Shown here piece by piece: positions 1-13,100 of a stretch of DNA of 64,000 nucleotides. Numbering within the stretch: position 1 is the stretch's first letter; each line of letters opens with the position of its first letter. Origin of the DNA: Pithys albifrons albifrons (lineage: Eukaryota; Chordata; Aves; Passeriformes; Thamnophilidae); the NCBI RefSeq assembly GCF_047495875.1, contig NC_092497.1, positions 79,267,749 to 79,331,748 on the forward strand, given 5' to 3'. Position numbers and translations under genes: made by a program. The notes under the pieces are model-generated. The model searched no databases. It saw nothing but the letters and a program-made list of their open reading frames with translations, and was not told the DNA's origin.

Positions 1-1196
1 AGAACAAAGGAAAGCACACAGTCACAATCTTTGCTTAGGTTAAAACGGTCTCCGCTTTTATCTGTCTCCAGCTGCTTGCAAGAACAGAAAAAAGAAAGCA
101 TTATTTTCCTTCCCTGCTACCCACGAGTCCTGGCCAGCCTTCTAACACTGCAATTACAGGCACTTTGCTAAGGTTTGTTTATAGCAAACAGCAATGCTTG
201 CTCCCCAGCCTCATGCTAACTCACAGACCACTCTGTCAAACATGGCAAGTTCCAGCAAAGTAGACATCTGTTGCTACACGTTTATGCATGTGCCCTCTCC
301 ATATGCAGCTACAGAAAAGACCCTTAAAGAGAAGTATTTATCAGGTGATCCACAGACCCAGAGCCTTAGATCTGCTTTCACTCCTCACAGTTGACTCCAG
401 AACTATAACAAATGGTGCACCCTGCAGCTGGTCTCCATGGCTTCACCCCTGCAATTGCTCCAGCCTCCACCACTCCTAGGGACATGCCACAGCTGATAAG
501 AACCCAGACTGGGGAGCAGTGTGGTGGAAGGGCTGCCTACTCAGTGGCCAAGAGCCCCTAGAGCTGGAGCTCTGCTGCTAAGCACAGGTATACAAGGGGA
601 TGCTGCCATCTGCCCTTAACATGCTTCCTGTTTAAAGGAAGTTATTTGTTTTGCATAAAGGCCATGTAATGCACAAAGGTTTTCTCATATAAACCTGGAA
701 AGCCAACTTGCATGTATCAGATGCTGAGAAAGTGTCACTCATCTGTGTCTTTGAGTATCTGATGGTTATCTCTCAATGTGACTTGACTTCTATAAAGGAG
801 ATACAGATTTCTGTTGCCCCTGAGAAGTGTTAATGTACCCATAGGTGCCAATAGCCTTCCCTCACCTAGTAAAAAAGGTATTTTTCCCAGCCAATGAAAA
901 CAGAATTAAAAGTGATTTCCCAGACTGATTTTTCCGGAGTTGTTTGGGATTAGTTTTTTTGGGTTTTAATTGCCACATATGAGATGGCTAAGGTCTACCC
1001 CAACACATTTTGCTATTTGTCTTTCATTGACTCTAACAGTGTCAGTAGGCTATATGTCTAGATTATTACACCCACTAGTTTCATGTGCCTGAGCAAATAT
1101 ACAAATATACAACAACTTTCTATTTTGTCTTCCATCGATTTGAAGGTTGATATAGTTTAGCAAGCTGGCTCATGTACTCAGCAGCCCTGTGAGTCA
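1..1196. other. Background DNA, no gene seen
   Basis: This is AT-rich single-copy-looking sequence. The open frames near 194-479 overlap each other in different frames, lack a supporting splice or promoter context and have no recognisable domain. I see no repeat family here. Confidence 0.5.
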
Positions 1197-1320
1197 GAGA
1201 ATCACAGAATAATAGACTATCCTAAATTGGAAGGTACTCACAAGGAACATCAAGTCCATCTCCTGTATCCACACAGGGGAACCTAAAAGTTAAACCATAT
1301 ATTTAAGAGCACTGCCCAAA
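1197..1320 (-). mobile_element. CR1 LINE 3'-end fragment
   Basis: The forward text starts with a degenerate copy of the CR1 3' terminal repeat (AGAATCACAGAATAATAGAC). It continues through the typical reverse-complement tail, including 'ATCAAGTCCATCTCC' and 'AGAGCACTGCCCAAA'. Only the last 120 or so bases of the element are present, which is the usual result of CR1 5' truncation. Many substitutions against the family pattern suggest an old copy. It carries no coding capacity. Confidence 0.8.
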
Positions 1321-4300
1321 GTTACAGATGTATGTCTTGTGAAGGAATATCTAGAAACCCTGAAATCATCACATGTAATTCACCATCTGGCTCACCTTTT
1401 ATAGCACGATCATGTATAAGCATGGCAGACTTAATGACAACCCAGCAGCTGTATACTTGTGCTCTGCAAAATTACCCAAGCGTTGTGAGTACTTCTTGTG
1501 ATTGCAAAGCACATTCTTGGGCAGAGAAGATATTAAAAGGTAATTCCCTCCATATTTGGCTGATTGACCTTGTCCTTGGCTGATGCTACTGTGAGGGTGG
1601 CTTCTTGATAAGGACATCAAGCTACCATATGGCACTGGAATAAAACCAGATGCCTAATGCATGTTGGGCCTAGCATTTGTCTTCCGGTACATGCTGTCAC
1701 AGCAATAGCTTTCATTAGCAATTGCCTTCACCTCCTGCAGCCCAACTACATCTTTACAAAACTACAATTTATAATTCAGCCTGTGAGGCTTCAGTTCAGA
1801 TATTATCTGCTTGATAGTGTTTGGATTAAATGCTGGGAAGGTACTACCAGGACAGAAGCATTGGTAAAGGCCCAAACATAGGAAAGGCATTGCCCATTAC
1901 AGTTACAGTTTGAGAAAGCGCATTTTCTGGCTGAGCCTCCAGCAGCTGGTCCCATGGACTCAGACCTCTTTCTCTGCCAGCTGAGATAATTCTCTGAGCT
2001 TCACATTGTCTGGGGCATAGCTGGCCACCTTTCACTGGGCACAGAGTTTTGTGAGCAGAAATAGATGTACAAACTGTGATACTTCAAATCACAAGATTTT
2101 GACAGGACTATGAGAGACATTTTCAACCCATTCATAAACAGTTTTCTGACACTGTACAGCACAGCAGTGCTGAACATCAACTTCCTTTATAGGAACGGCA
2201 CATCCTGCATCTCTTACCGGCAATGTGTCTTTTGCCTCTTCTCTACAATGAGATGCCCACCCACTAAACAGAGAGCTTAATATGACTCATACCACTTCTA
2301 AATCATTACAAAACATTTTAAATAAGAAAAAAATCTCATATAGAGGCCAAAGAAACAGACAGTTCTGTCTCATGTACTGGCATAAAATCTCTAGTCAAAG
2401 TCTAGAGTGGGGAAAGTTGTGCTTCTGGTTTTCATGTCACCAAGATTATGTCTTTCCAAAAAGCATGAAAAGGAGTACCATGAAAAATTTAATTAAGATA
2501 AAGAAGTGGTATAATGCTGGAAAGCCAGACTTTGCAAGAGCTTCTTTAAATAGAATAAGCAGAAAGTCAGGGACAAAAAGACAAATAGGTATCAAAGATC
2601 TTTCCCACCTGACTTTGTACATGAATTCTTCTAAGGACTGTTTCTTGCACCAAAAACTTTTAAAAAGAACAAGATTAACAGACTTGTGAAGTCCCATACT
2701 TACACGTTAGCCCTGTTCTTTCAGTCTCTACTTTATGTTCCCTTACCTCAAACCTCTATAATTCAGCACCAGTACCAAAGCTCCTTCCTATATACAGGGA
2801 AGAAATCCCTACTGGAAAACAAAGTGCCAGTATACATCTTAATTAAAAATGAAGGTACAGTATGGATGCCACATGATATCAAAATGAATTGAGCCCTGTT
2901 TTCCTGTTTGCTGTGCTAGTGTTGGTTTGTTAAACTAAGTCAATAGCATTTATGATGCGTACTGGTAACATAGCTGGAAATTTTTTTTGGTCTTTGAGGG
3001 AAACAAGAAATATAGAAGCATGCTCCTTGCTCTGTGTCTCTGCCTTCCACTGTTCTTCACCATGGCTATACCCCAGCACTGTCTGTGTGGACATGTGAGA
3101 AGCAAGTCAGTGGAAACAAAGACTTGTGCAGAAACCATGTGCAGTACAACACCTCCAGCAGTGCAAGAAAATGCAACAAAAGCCAATTAAGTACATTCCT
3201 ATGTTGTATTCTGCTTTTATCTGAGCACATGTGATATTCCTGTCATTAGCTATGCTAATCAAAAACAACAGGAAAAGTTCAACAGGATTAAAACACATAG
3301 TCCAGCTGCTAGAACAGGGAATCACCTATGCAGGTAAAATTAAGTAACAAATGTGAGTTCAGGTGCCAACTATTTACCCAATATTGCAACTTTCTCAAGT
3401 AGGTTGAGTTGATAACAAAACCAGGAAGGCATGTATCTACTGTTCCCTTTGTACTGGTGTCAAACACAGCCATGAAAGTCCACTCACTTATCCATCCTAA
3501 ACTTTCTTTTCTGATTCTATTGGCCTAGTTTCCAGATAGACCATCTTTGCTGACAGAGGAATGTAGCAGAGATATGAAGCAAAGGTGGAGGAGAGCCCAC
3601 AGTTAGATAAGCCAAAACTGGTTATGTAATCACTGCTTTAATGTTAATAGCTTAATTATTCAGAAAGATTTTAGTTATCCTAAATGCAGAGGCAATCACA
3701 AAAATTAATTGCAAACGGACAGAAAATCAGCTTGTGAATTTCCATTCTAGTATATAAACAGTACAACATGCCATGGGAGCAAGAGAAAAAGATAACTATT
3801 TTCTTGGCAAGACTAACATCATGAATGGACTTATTACATAGCATTTTGTCATCACTTCATAAAGGACATTGAAACTTGTAGAAGTTTCAGAAAAAAAGAT
3901 ATCGACATCATTTAAGACATGAAAATATGCACTACAATGAAAAGCATGGCGAAATCCATTCATTATGAAAGCAAGAATTATGAGTAACTTCTTCCCCCAG
4001 AGGATCACATGGGAAGATACTCAGTCTCATTACTTTGTTGAGCTGACAGAGCTATTTTAACTGTTTTACACAGTAGTACCCCAACACAGCCAGTGTAGCT
4101 TTCACCAGAAGACAAACACACCACTCATCAGCAGTGGTTAGAATTTAGATTCCTCCAGTATTTGCAGAGAGGCTGCTTACTTAAAGTCAATCAAGTCAAC
4201 GAGCTGGCACTATGGCATGCCTGTTGGTGTGTACATGTACACATACAGCAAATGAAGGTAGTTCTGGAGCAGACTTTGTTGCCACAATCGTTGAAGGTTC

Positions 4301-6821
4301 CACAGGTGAAGAAAGAGAAATCCCAAAGAAATAGAGCTAAGAAAATGAGACATTATTAGCAAGCTTTATACTGATTCATTGCAAACAATAACATGACAAG
4401 CTATGTATGTGAATTGCAATCAGCATCATTGTGTTAAAATGTGGCTATATTATTGGCTGTGCTGGTTGTAGCGTGCCTACAAACACTGACCAAGACTGAG
4501 ATTTTTATGTGGTAGGCACTGTACAAGTGCATAGGAAGAAGGAACTACCCTCAGCAACTGACATGCTGATGGATTAATTTCTGACAGTTAACAAAGTATC
4601 TGCCACCACAGTCTGGTTCCATAATCCAAGGCAAAACCCTTAGTCTGCACACACTCCTACTTCAGTCATGTTTTTATCAGTCCTGTTGGTTTTGTTGGTC
4701 TTTTCCACCTCCTCTGTACTGTTCCTAGATCTCATCAGCACAGGCACCATTCACCAGGAGATGGCATCATTAGAAGTAAATAACACTGACTCTTAAACTT
4801 CACAAGTCAGACATAAGTGTGAGACTGAATATAGCACTAATGGATGACTTCCTGAACCTGACAGTACTGATAAAACTAACATTCTCAAAGCAAGCCATAA
4901 CAAGTATTTGAATGTAAGGTGTGAATTTTTTAAACATAAATTTCAAAAGATGAAGCTTTGGCTGCTATGTATCTCTCTTTATGCACTAAGGCTGACTTAG
5001 CAAAGGCTGTTCTTATTGTAGAATCAACAAGGGAGAGTTTTTCTGGGCAATAAGGAGAAAGAAAAATCTCAGGGTGGTAAAAGGAGCATACAATTATAGA
5101 AATGTTATCACAGAACTAAAATTATGGGCAATAATATTTTTTTCAAGTGGCTTTCATATCACCATTCTACTCATGTTAAATCAAACTTGCAGCGAGTGAA
5201 TAAGCTTGATCTGACCTAATGCACAGATGAGTAGAGATTCTTATATCCCTGTGCAAAGACTTAGAGAAAGTGAAATAATTACCTTTAATCTTACTGTTCT
5301 ATCAAAGAGACAAAGGAACCCACTTGCTGAGTTAAGTGTGTCAGAAAGACAAATTATACCAGCCCTGTGTGCATGGATTCTGAGGTGTTGAATACTAATT
5401 TTAAAGGAATTTTATCAGATACCCAGATGAAAAGAAGTAACAGGGACTTGTTACTTTTCAAGAGTATATGCTTTGCCTGACTGCTAGTAATTAAAGTTTG
5501 ACAACTTGTCAAGATAAACATATAAAATGGGCTTGAAAATATTTGTTTGCAAAATCACTCTTTCATATAAATACTCAAATCTTGGAACATTTCATAGAGT
5601 GGAGATAGAAAAAAAAGACTATGGTATTTTGATATCTTTTGGAGACACCATAAATAAGTACCCGATGATAGGTTAATTAAAGCACTTCACAGAGCTCAGC
5701 CTTATAGATCGATGATAAATAAGAAAATGTGTCAGTGCATGAAATAACATTCCCAAGAGATAAATTAGTTATCTGCTGCATATATTGTTTTTCCTTAACA
5801 CTTTCATGCAGTGACCTTGATATTCTGCATATGTAATTATCTTACCTGCAATAAAAATATTTCTTTAATAATTCAAACTATATTGAAACAGTAGCTGTCA
5901 TATATGCAGCCTGGTCTCCTGTACTGTACCTTTCTGCTCCTGAATACTGGTGAGAACTACTGTTAGGCAAATCAGAGGGTTGCTTTAACATCATAAAAGC
6001 GATGAGTAAATACCTCCGCCTGTGATAATGTTTTCAGGAATTAAGAGTAAAATTAGACTACTACTTTAGTTATGTACCCCAAATCACAGAAACACTAAGG
6101 TCAGGAAAAATTGTGTGGTGCTCTGGCTAGTTAACTGTTTTCTTTTAATGAGTTGAGGAAAAGTCTATGCTGGATGCCCATTGTCCAACTGCTATAGAAT
6201 ATCCTAAAGAGTAAAGTTAAGCCAACATCATACCTGAGCACCTATTAAACAGAAAGCAGAAAAAGCCCCACAGACTTTTATTTCATTCAGCCAAGAATCT
6301 TCCAAGTATTCATATACTATCTCACTACCTATTTGTTCTCTCCCTGCCATAATCTACCTGCAAACCCATATATATTCCACAAGTACTACACCTTCATTTC
6401 CGAATATCATAGCCAACTTATCTTCAATCTTGATATGTAGAACTATTTTCTGCCCCAAATTCTTCTAGCTGGTACATGGAACTGACACACACCCACAGAT
6501 CTGTGGAGGATCATCTCCCACAGAGTCTGCCCTCTATTACAAATTCAGATGAAACTCAAGACCAGAGGTCTGATTTCTACCCCTTCTGTAATGAAAAGGC
6601 AAAAAGGCCCCCTAAGTGCCAAAAGATGTGAATTTCAGAAATGTGCTGAAGATAAGGTAGGCAAAGATCCATTCTGAGAGCTACTGGATCAAAAAAGAAA
6701 TTTGAGTAACTTTTAAGGGCAGGTTTAAGAAGCAGTTTAGGAAATGAAAAATGCAGGAGCAGTATCATACTTCAGAGCCTGGTAAATGCTACTCCCCATC
6801 CTTAATCCAGTCAACAGAAAA
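1321..6821. other. Background DNA, no supported gene
   Basis: This is AT-rich sequence without a recognised repeat. The longest open frame (2282-2689, forward, 135 codons) is rich in K, S, L and F, has no domain and no matching signals, and is opposed by another frame on the reverse strand. I treat it as chance. Confidence 0.45.
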
Positions 6822-6930
6822 ATATAACATAACATAACATAACATAACATAACATAACATATAACATGACATAACACAAGACAACATATAACGTAATGTA
6901 ACGTAACGTAACATAACGTAACATAACATA
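6822..6930. repeat. Pentanucleotide microsatellite (AACAT)n with AACGT variants
   Basis: The unit AACAT is repeated about eight times without interruption. It then degrades through ATAACATGACATAACACAAG into a second run with AACGT and AATGT variants. The change from CA to CG inside the unit makes the right half look like a diverged sub-array. There is no coding or regulatory signal nearby. Confidence 0.9.
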
Positions 6931-8803
6931 TTTTTCAGTTATGGCTGAAAGTTGCAACAGATGATTTTAGAGATGGTGGGATTTCATTTTGGTTAAAGGG
7001 TCTATACTTCTCCATAGACTGGTTTGTAGCACATTTTTCTGATCTTCTTTTTATTCTCCACTAACATTTGTGTTTCAGGCAGGACTGACAATTCAGAATC
7101 TATGACTAATATGTTTTTAACCATTTTTGCAGTTACCTGGCTAAAAAAATCACTCCAAATTTCTCCAGAATACGTGGTTGTACAATAACCACAAGCCTAG
7201 AAATTCATTCCAGAAGGTAAGTCTGGAAAGGAGAGGCCAGATTCTTCATAGTATGTTGTGAAATCCTGAAGCATCCCTCTTGTTGTTCAATGAGTTTTAA
7301 GAATGCTGAAATATGTACAAAACACAAGGCAGCATACCATGGGTACAGATGTGAAGTTTCAGGGTATAGGGACCGTGCTGTTTGGAGAAGGAGTCGCTAA
7401 CATAAGTGTTAGATTTGCACATTTCATATTACCTTACATGTTTTGCCTTGGCCCATGCAGTCACTCAGTGCAGCTAGTTAGAAAAAGAACTCAAGGACTC
7501 AGCCTCACACTGCTGCTTGTAGATAACTTCTGCACCAGCTCCTGGCAAAACCATGGCAGAAAAGGAGGAAGTGGTCAAATAAGAGTAGTAACTTCCAGGA
7601 ACGTAATAAAAGCTTACCAGTGTAAAAGGAAGGTATTGCAAATCAAAGTCTCCAAAAAAGCTCAGTGTCCTTGAAAATAAATAGTCAACTCCCTTAAAGT
7701 CTTAAAAAATATTAGTTTGGAAATAGTGGCAGGACTACTGAAAGACACCTACAAAGGATGAACATAAGGAAGATTTATTTTCATGATGAGAATCACATAT
7801 GTCTCTCAACTGCCTACACAAGATTGTGAAGATGAAGTCAAATGGGGGAGTCACAAGGGGTTCAAGCTACACTCTCAGAACTGGAAACCTTCTAGCCAAG
7901 ATTAGAGGAACCATTGGTACTGATTTCATGGGGCTTACATTATACTGAAGGAGGTTACTATTTCAGGCTTATGTCGTTTATAGGGTTGACACAGTTACCT
8001 TAACACCAGCATGTAACAGGGAGGTTTTGCCCTCTCTGCATCCCCTTTGTCCATAGGGCTTTTCATTTTCAGAGTACTTATCAACGTATGTTCTGCCTGC
8101 TGACTCCAAGGTCACAAGAATATCTACATGACTAGTGTCACAGTTTGAAAAATGAGTAGATGTAACAGGAGAAAACTCACTTAAAGACTACTCGGAGATT
8201 TCCACACTTTCACATTTTCACCTTACTAGTCTGACATACTCAAATTAATGGACTTCCATTACAAACTCCTACAATTATGTACACCATTTATGTATTCAAA
8301 GCCAGAAGGCAACTGATACATAATACAGTACACTAGGGTCAGGTTGTCTTGTCACATTAAAATAAGTAGTTTTCCAGAAGAGTTTGATACAGAAGATTTG
8401 TATGTTTACATACAACCTAATGGCCAGAAACTTTGAGCAGTTAGTCTATACAAAGGACTGGAGAGAGAAAGAAAAAAAAAGAAAAAAATACTTGTTTTAA
8501 ACACGATGTAGAGCAGCAAACACCGCTCTGAGTGGTGAAGCCCAGTGAGTACTGTGTTGTCCTGATCAGAAGTGAAAATGACATAAACATTGACAACAAT
8601 AGTCTTCGCTTCAGGACAAAAAATTTCTATACAGAGGTGGAAAGCAGGAAGTATATTGCCTTCTGGTGCTTATGGGTCTTGTTTCAGACAGAATAATTGT
8701 TCGATACTTGGAAGTTTTTAGTTTTGCTGGTTCACTGAAAGAAATTACTAATTCTTTTGCAAAGCTAGCAAAGAAGGTTGTCCTTAACGTCTGTTGTCAG
8801 ATG
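6931..8803. other. Background DNA, no supported gene
   Basis: No repeat family or gene is recognised. An A-rich tract lies near 8468-8490. A 123-codon frame (7303-7674) has no domain, ends without context and is judged chance. Confidence 0.45.
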
Positions 8804-10172
8804 GAATCATAGAATCTTCAAATGCTTTGGGTAGAAAGGGATCTTTAAAGGTCATCTAATCCTAAGCCCCTGACATAGCCAGTGACACCTTTCACTAGAT
8901 AAGGTTGCTCAGATTCCAATCCAATCTGACCTTGAATATTTCTGGCGATAGGTCATCCCCCATATCCTTTGGCAGACTGTTTCAGTGTTTTACCAGCTTA
9001 ATCATTAAAAGTTTCTTCCTTTTATGTAGTTCAATCTACTCTCCTTCAGTTTAAAACTATTGCTCCTTCTCCTGTCACAATAGGCCCTGTTAATAAAGCT
9101 GTCCTCATCCCTCTCATAGGCCCCCTTCAAGTACTGAAAGGCCACCACAATGTCTTCTTCAGGTTAAACAACCCCAATTTTCTCAGCCCTTCCTCATAGG
9201 AGAGGTGCTCAGATATTTTGTGGCCTTCTTCTGCACCAGCTACTGCAGGTCTTTCTTGTGTTGAGGATCCCAGAGCTGGACACAGTACTTCAGTTGGATT
9301 CTCATGAGAGTGAAGTGCATGGAGAGAATCACTTCTCTTGACCTGCTGGACATGTTTCGCTGATCCAGCCAATGAAACGGTTGGTTTCTGGTCTGCAAGT
9401 GCACATTGCTGGCTCATGTTCAGCCTCTTGTCTGCCAGCACCCCCAAGTCCTTCTCTGCAGGGCTGCCTGCTCTCAACCTGCTCATCTCCCAGAATGCAT
9501 TGAAATACAGGAGTTTGCCCCGACTCAGGTGTAGCACTGTGCACTTGGTCTTGCTAAATCTCACAGGTTCAAATGGGCCCAGTTCTGAAGCTTGTCCAGG
9601 TCCCTCTGGATGGTATTGCATCACTCAGACAGATGAACCGAATCACTCAGCTTGGTGTTACCTGCAAAGTTGCTGAGAGTGCACTTAGTCCCTCCATCTA
9701 TGACGTTAATCGAAATATAAATAACTATGATCCAGATGTGGACCCCCTGAGTGTCCACCACTTCTCTCCAGTGTTCATCCAGACATGGAGCCACTGATCA
9801 ATACATATGGATGTGACCATCCAGGCAATTCCTTACCCAACAAACATTCCAACCACCAAATCCAGCTCTCTCCAGTTTAATGAGAAAGATGTTGAAGGGG
9901 ATTGTGTCAAAGGCCTTACAGACATCAAGATAGATGACATTCATAGGCCTTTCCTTGTCCACTCTTTGCATCACTCCATTGAAGAAGGCCACTAAGTTGG
10001 TCAGGCAGGACTTGCCCTTGGTGAAACCATGCTGGTTGCCTTGAATCACATCCCCATTCTCCATGTGCCTAAGCATAGCTCCTAGGAGGAACTGTTCCAT
10101 GATCTTTCCAGGCACAGAGGTGAGGCTGACAGGTCAGTAGTTCCCAGAGTCTCACTTTCTACCCTTTTTTAA
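8804..10172 (-). mobile_element. CR1 LINE, 5'-truncated, dead reverse transcriptase
   Basis: This is a reverse-strand CR1 of about 1.4 kb. The 3' end is at 8804 (GAATCATAGAATC). Reading leftward from 10115, a frame encodes RT segments typical of CR1 ORF2: [15 protein letters not shown], then the motif-A region [10 protein letters not shown], then [10 protein letters not shown] later frame (9624-9127) encodes the C-terminal part with [20 protein letters not shown] and SYEEGLRKLGLFNL. The endonuclease and RT N-terminus are missing. The catalytic motif that should read FADD reads FAGN at about 9657-9668, and several frameshifts and stops separate the pieces. The element therefore cannot be active. 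The identity rests on family knowledge of CR1 ORF2. Confidence 0.95.
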
Positions 10173-13100
10173 TACGTGTACAGTGCTTTCTCCTGTATCT
10201 GAACTATGTGCTTCATCCATCAGGATGTAACCTTCATTGTGTAAACAAGTTGCTCAGCTGTAGAGTAGCATCACAAAAAGGACACAAACACAAGCCAGGA
10301 GCAGGACATTTTGTGACCACTACTCATGTCTCTTCACTAACACTTCTGTGTACAGTATGTACAGGAAGGAAGATAAGATGATATTTCAGGGAGCAGAGCT
10401 AAGTACAAGGGTGGACTTTGAGAACACACCTACACACAAGACATGGTTCTGTAATTTTCTGACCATATTCAATCTTGTACTCAGTTCCAGAAATGAGAGG
10501 TTATTTTCTGGATAAAGTAACTCTAGAGCAACTTTAGCATATACTGAAGAAATTTGGCCTCCAAGGTAAAGACATTGTATAATACAACTTTTGGTAATTG
10601 CTAGGGATATAATAGCTCCTTACATGAATTTGATTTATATGTCTGACACATTAAATATTTTAAAATTTTATGAGCAATACATATGTATACAATAGGTAAG
10701 GAATGAATTTGTTCTATTCATGTTCAGAAAAACATTCCTAGCTGATGCAACAAATTTTTTATTGCATTTCAAGTTACTGGGGTCCTCTTTCAACTATGAA
10801 CAAAAGATTCAGCTTTTGATATAGAGTAAAAGGTATTTAAATCCATACTTGGGAAGTAGTTGAAGTGATCCATTTGGCAATAGCACTGTATTTATCATCT
10901 ATTTATCATAGTGCACTATTTATCTTCTATACTAATTTGCTTTAGCTAAATACCCTAATGTGAAGAAAAAGAAACAGGATAAAAAACTCCCAACCAACAC
11001 TCCTATTTGCTTCATCCCTCCTCAAAGTTTGGCTGTTTCACAGATGACAGATCTGTGTCTCCAAACTATTCACATAGACTGTCTTGGCAACTAAACAAGC
11101 AGAGTGTTTGCAGTGCTGGGGATGCCAAAGTCCACTACCCTATAATGGCTCAGGCCACTCCTTGCTCTCTTTTAATTACATGATCTTAATCTGTCATGAT
11201 TTAAATTTTACTTAACACATACCTGGTACCTTCATAATCTTGCCGGCGGTCTTTACTCACTGAGGATTGTTTTAGCAAAAGACTATGGTAAGGGCAGCTT
11301 CTAAGAGCTAATGGGTCTCACTGTTTCCAAGAAGCATGTTGCTGACAATCTTTCACATCAGACATTATTTTTCATGACTGGATTCAGTGCAAGGGTTGAA
11401 ATTAGATTTCTTTCCAGGAAATAAATGGGACCTCTGATCTCACATTCACATTCAAACTCTCAGGCCAGCCAGAATAAAGTCTGGGTCTCTATTTAATGCT
11501 AACTAATCCAGCCTTAAAAAGATCCAAGATGCAGTAAAAGACAGCCTGCTTATAATTTTGGTTAATTGGCATGGTAAAGCTCTGAGATGGAATGCAGCTA
11601 GATCACTTCCCTCCAAAACACTGGAAAGTGAGTACAACTGAGTATGTCTATGCTTGGTTCTAAGTAAAGTGCGACTTGAGTTAAAACTGGGGTTCAGCTG
11701 GGGCACAGCAGGGGTGCATCTATACTAGCCTTGAGGTATTTACACAGGGACTCCAACAACAGATTCATCCATGATGATGAAATTTACTTTTAAAAGCAAA
11801 TAGGAATGTGTATGGACCTTTATCATCCTTCTTATTACCTTACCTTCTTTCCAAGGAAAATAGTTCAAATTCACCCAAAGATGATCTTGAGCTTCCATAA
11901 AGAAAACAGTGAAGTAGAATTTGCCTCTATCACACATATAGAATGGTCAGACACTTAAGTTCTGTAAAATATTAATATGCTACCCTAACTCTCTGCTTTC
12001 CTATCACCGAAGTATCTGACATCATCCCATGGAAATTAATACCAGAGTCTCTGTGGACTTTTGTTTAATTTCTAGCAACACATTTGAAGTCTCCAACCAT
12101 TCCAGTTCATCCAATTTAACTAACTGAACAGCTCAAAATTTGGCTAGATGGGAACTATACTACTATAAAAAACACAAGGTGCTGTATTACACCACTGACA
12201 TACTGTTTCTCCCCACAATTTGTGTGCCCCAACCTCAGCTCAAACAGTATGTGCAGTGCAGCATGCTCTACATTGGCTGATTTTAACAGAGGCTCAAAAA
12301 CTTCTTTCCTAGACTCATTAAACTGATGCCTAAGGGTGTCTAGAGCAATATTGTTCCTAACTCCAGTGTCATAGTAAGATGGAAAAACATCCAGGCCAAG
12401 ATTGCAGGCAAAATTGCAGGCAAATTCCACACACCATCATACAAGACTTTCTGGGCACATCACTATCAAAGTTCATTTGGACTGTAAAGTAGTTTCAAAC
12501 ACATGGCTGTTCTAGAAGAGAGCAGGTGACACCAGCAGCTTTTTCCTTCCTCTGTAGAAAAATTCCCCCCTGCAGTGCACAGAGCCAGCTAATTACACTT
12601 GCATGGTAAAGCATCTAGGTATCTAGCAGCTCCAGGGGGTAAATTTCAGCCTCATGCAATTTAAACGGCTAGAAAACTTTTACAGTCCTGGAAAAAAAGA
12701 GAATCATGAAAAAGCTGCAGACAGGCAACTAACGAGAGAATTACAAAATGTACTTCTATGTCACAAAGGCACTGTCATGATTACAATTAACACTAAAAGA
12801 CCTCTATAAATATTTTAGCTGTCATGTAAGGTCAATAAGAAGTTTCATTTGGCTAATAAAACATACCAGCTCTTCAGTCTGCTGCTTTACTGACCTTGAG
12901 ATTATCCTTTAAGTGGCATTATAATGAAAACAATTGTGTTTCACAGGCATGCATGATGTGATGTATGCACCATCCAGAATGCACTGAGAGGAAAAATCCA
13001 GTGTAGATAAAAGATATTATGGTACACAGAGTGGAATTCCTACTTCTACTTAATGCTGATTTTTTTGTTCTTTAAACATGTCACCACTGTCCAATCCAAT

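Noticed and set aside
194..479. Two overlapping forward frames
   Set aside because: Different frames of the same DNA, no domain, no splice or promoter context.
2282..2689. 135-codon forward frame
   Set aside because: K-, S- and L-rich chance-like composition, no homology recognised, and overlapped by a reverse frame.
6822..6930. CRISPR-like array
   Set aside because: Direct 5-bp microsatellite without spacers; the genome is eukaryotic.
7303..7674. 123-codon forward frame
   Set aside because: No domain or gene signals; length is within what chance gives in 64 kb.
9338..9797. Forward frames across the CR1
   Set aside because: Antisense shadows of the reverse-strand CR1 ORF2.
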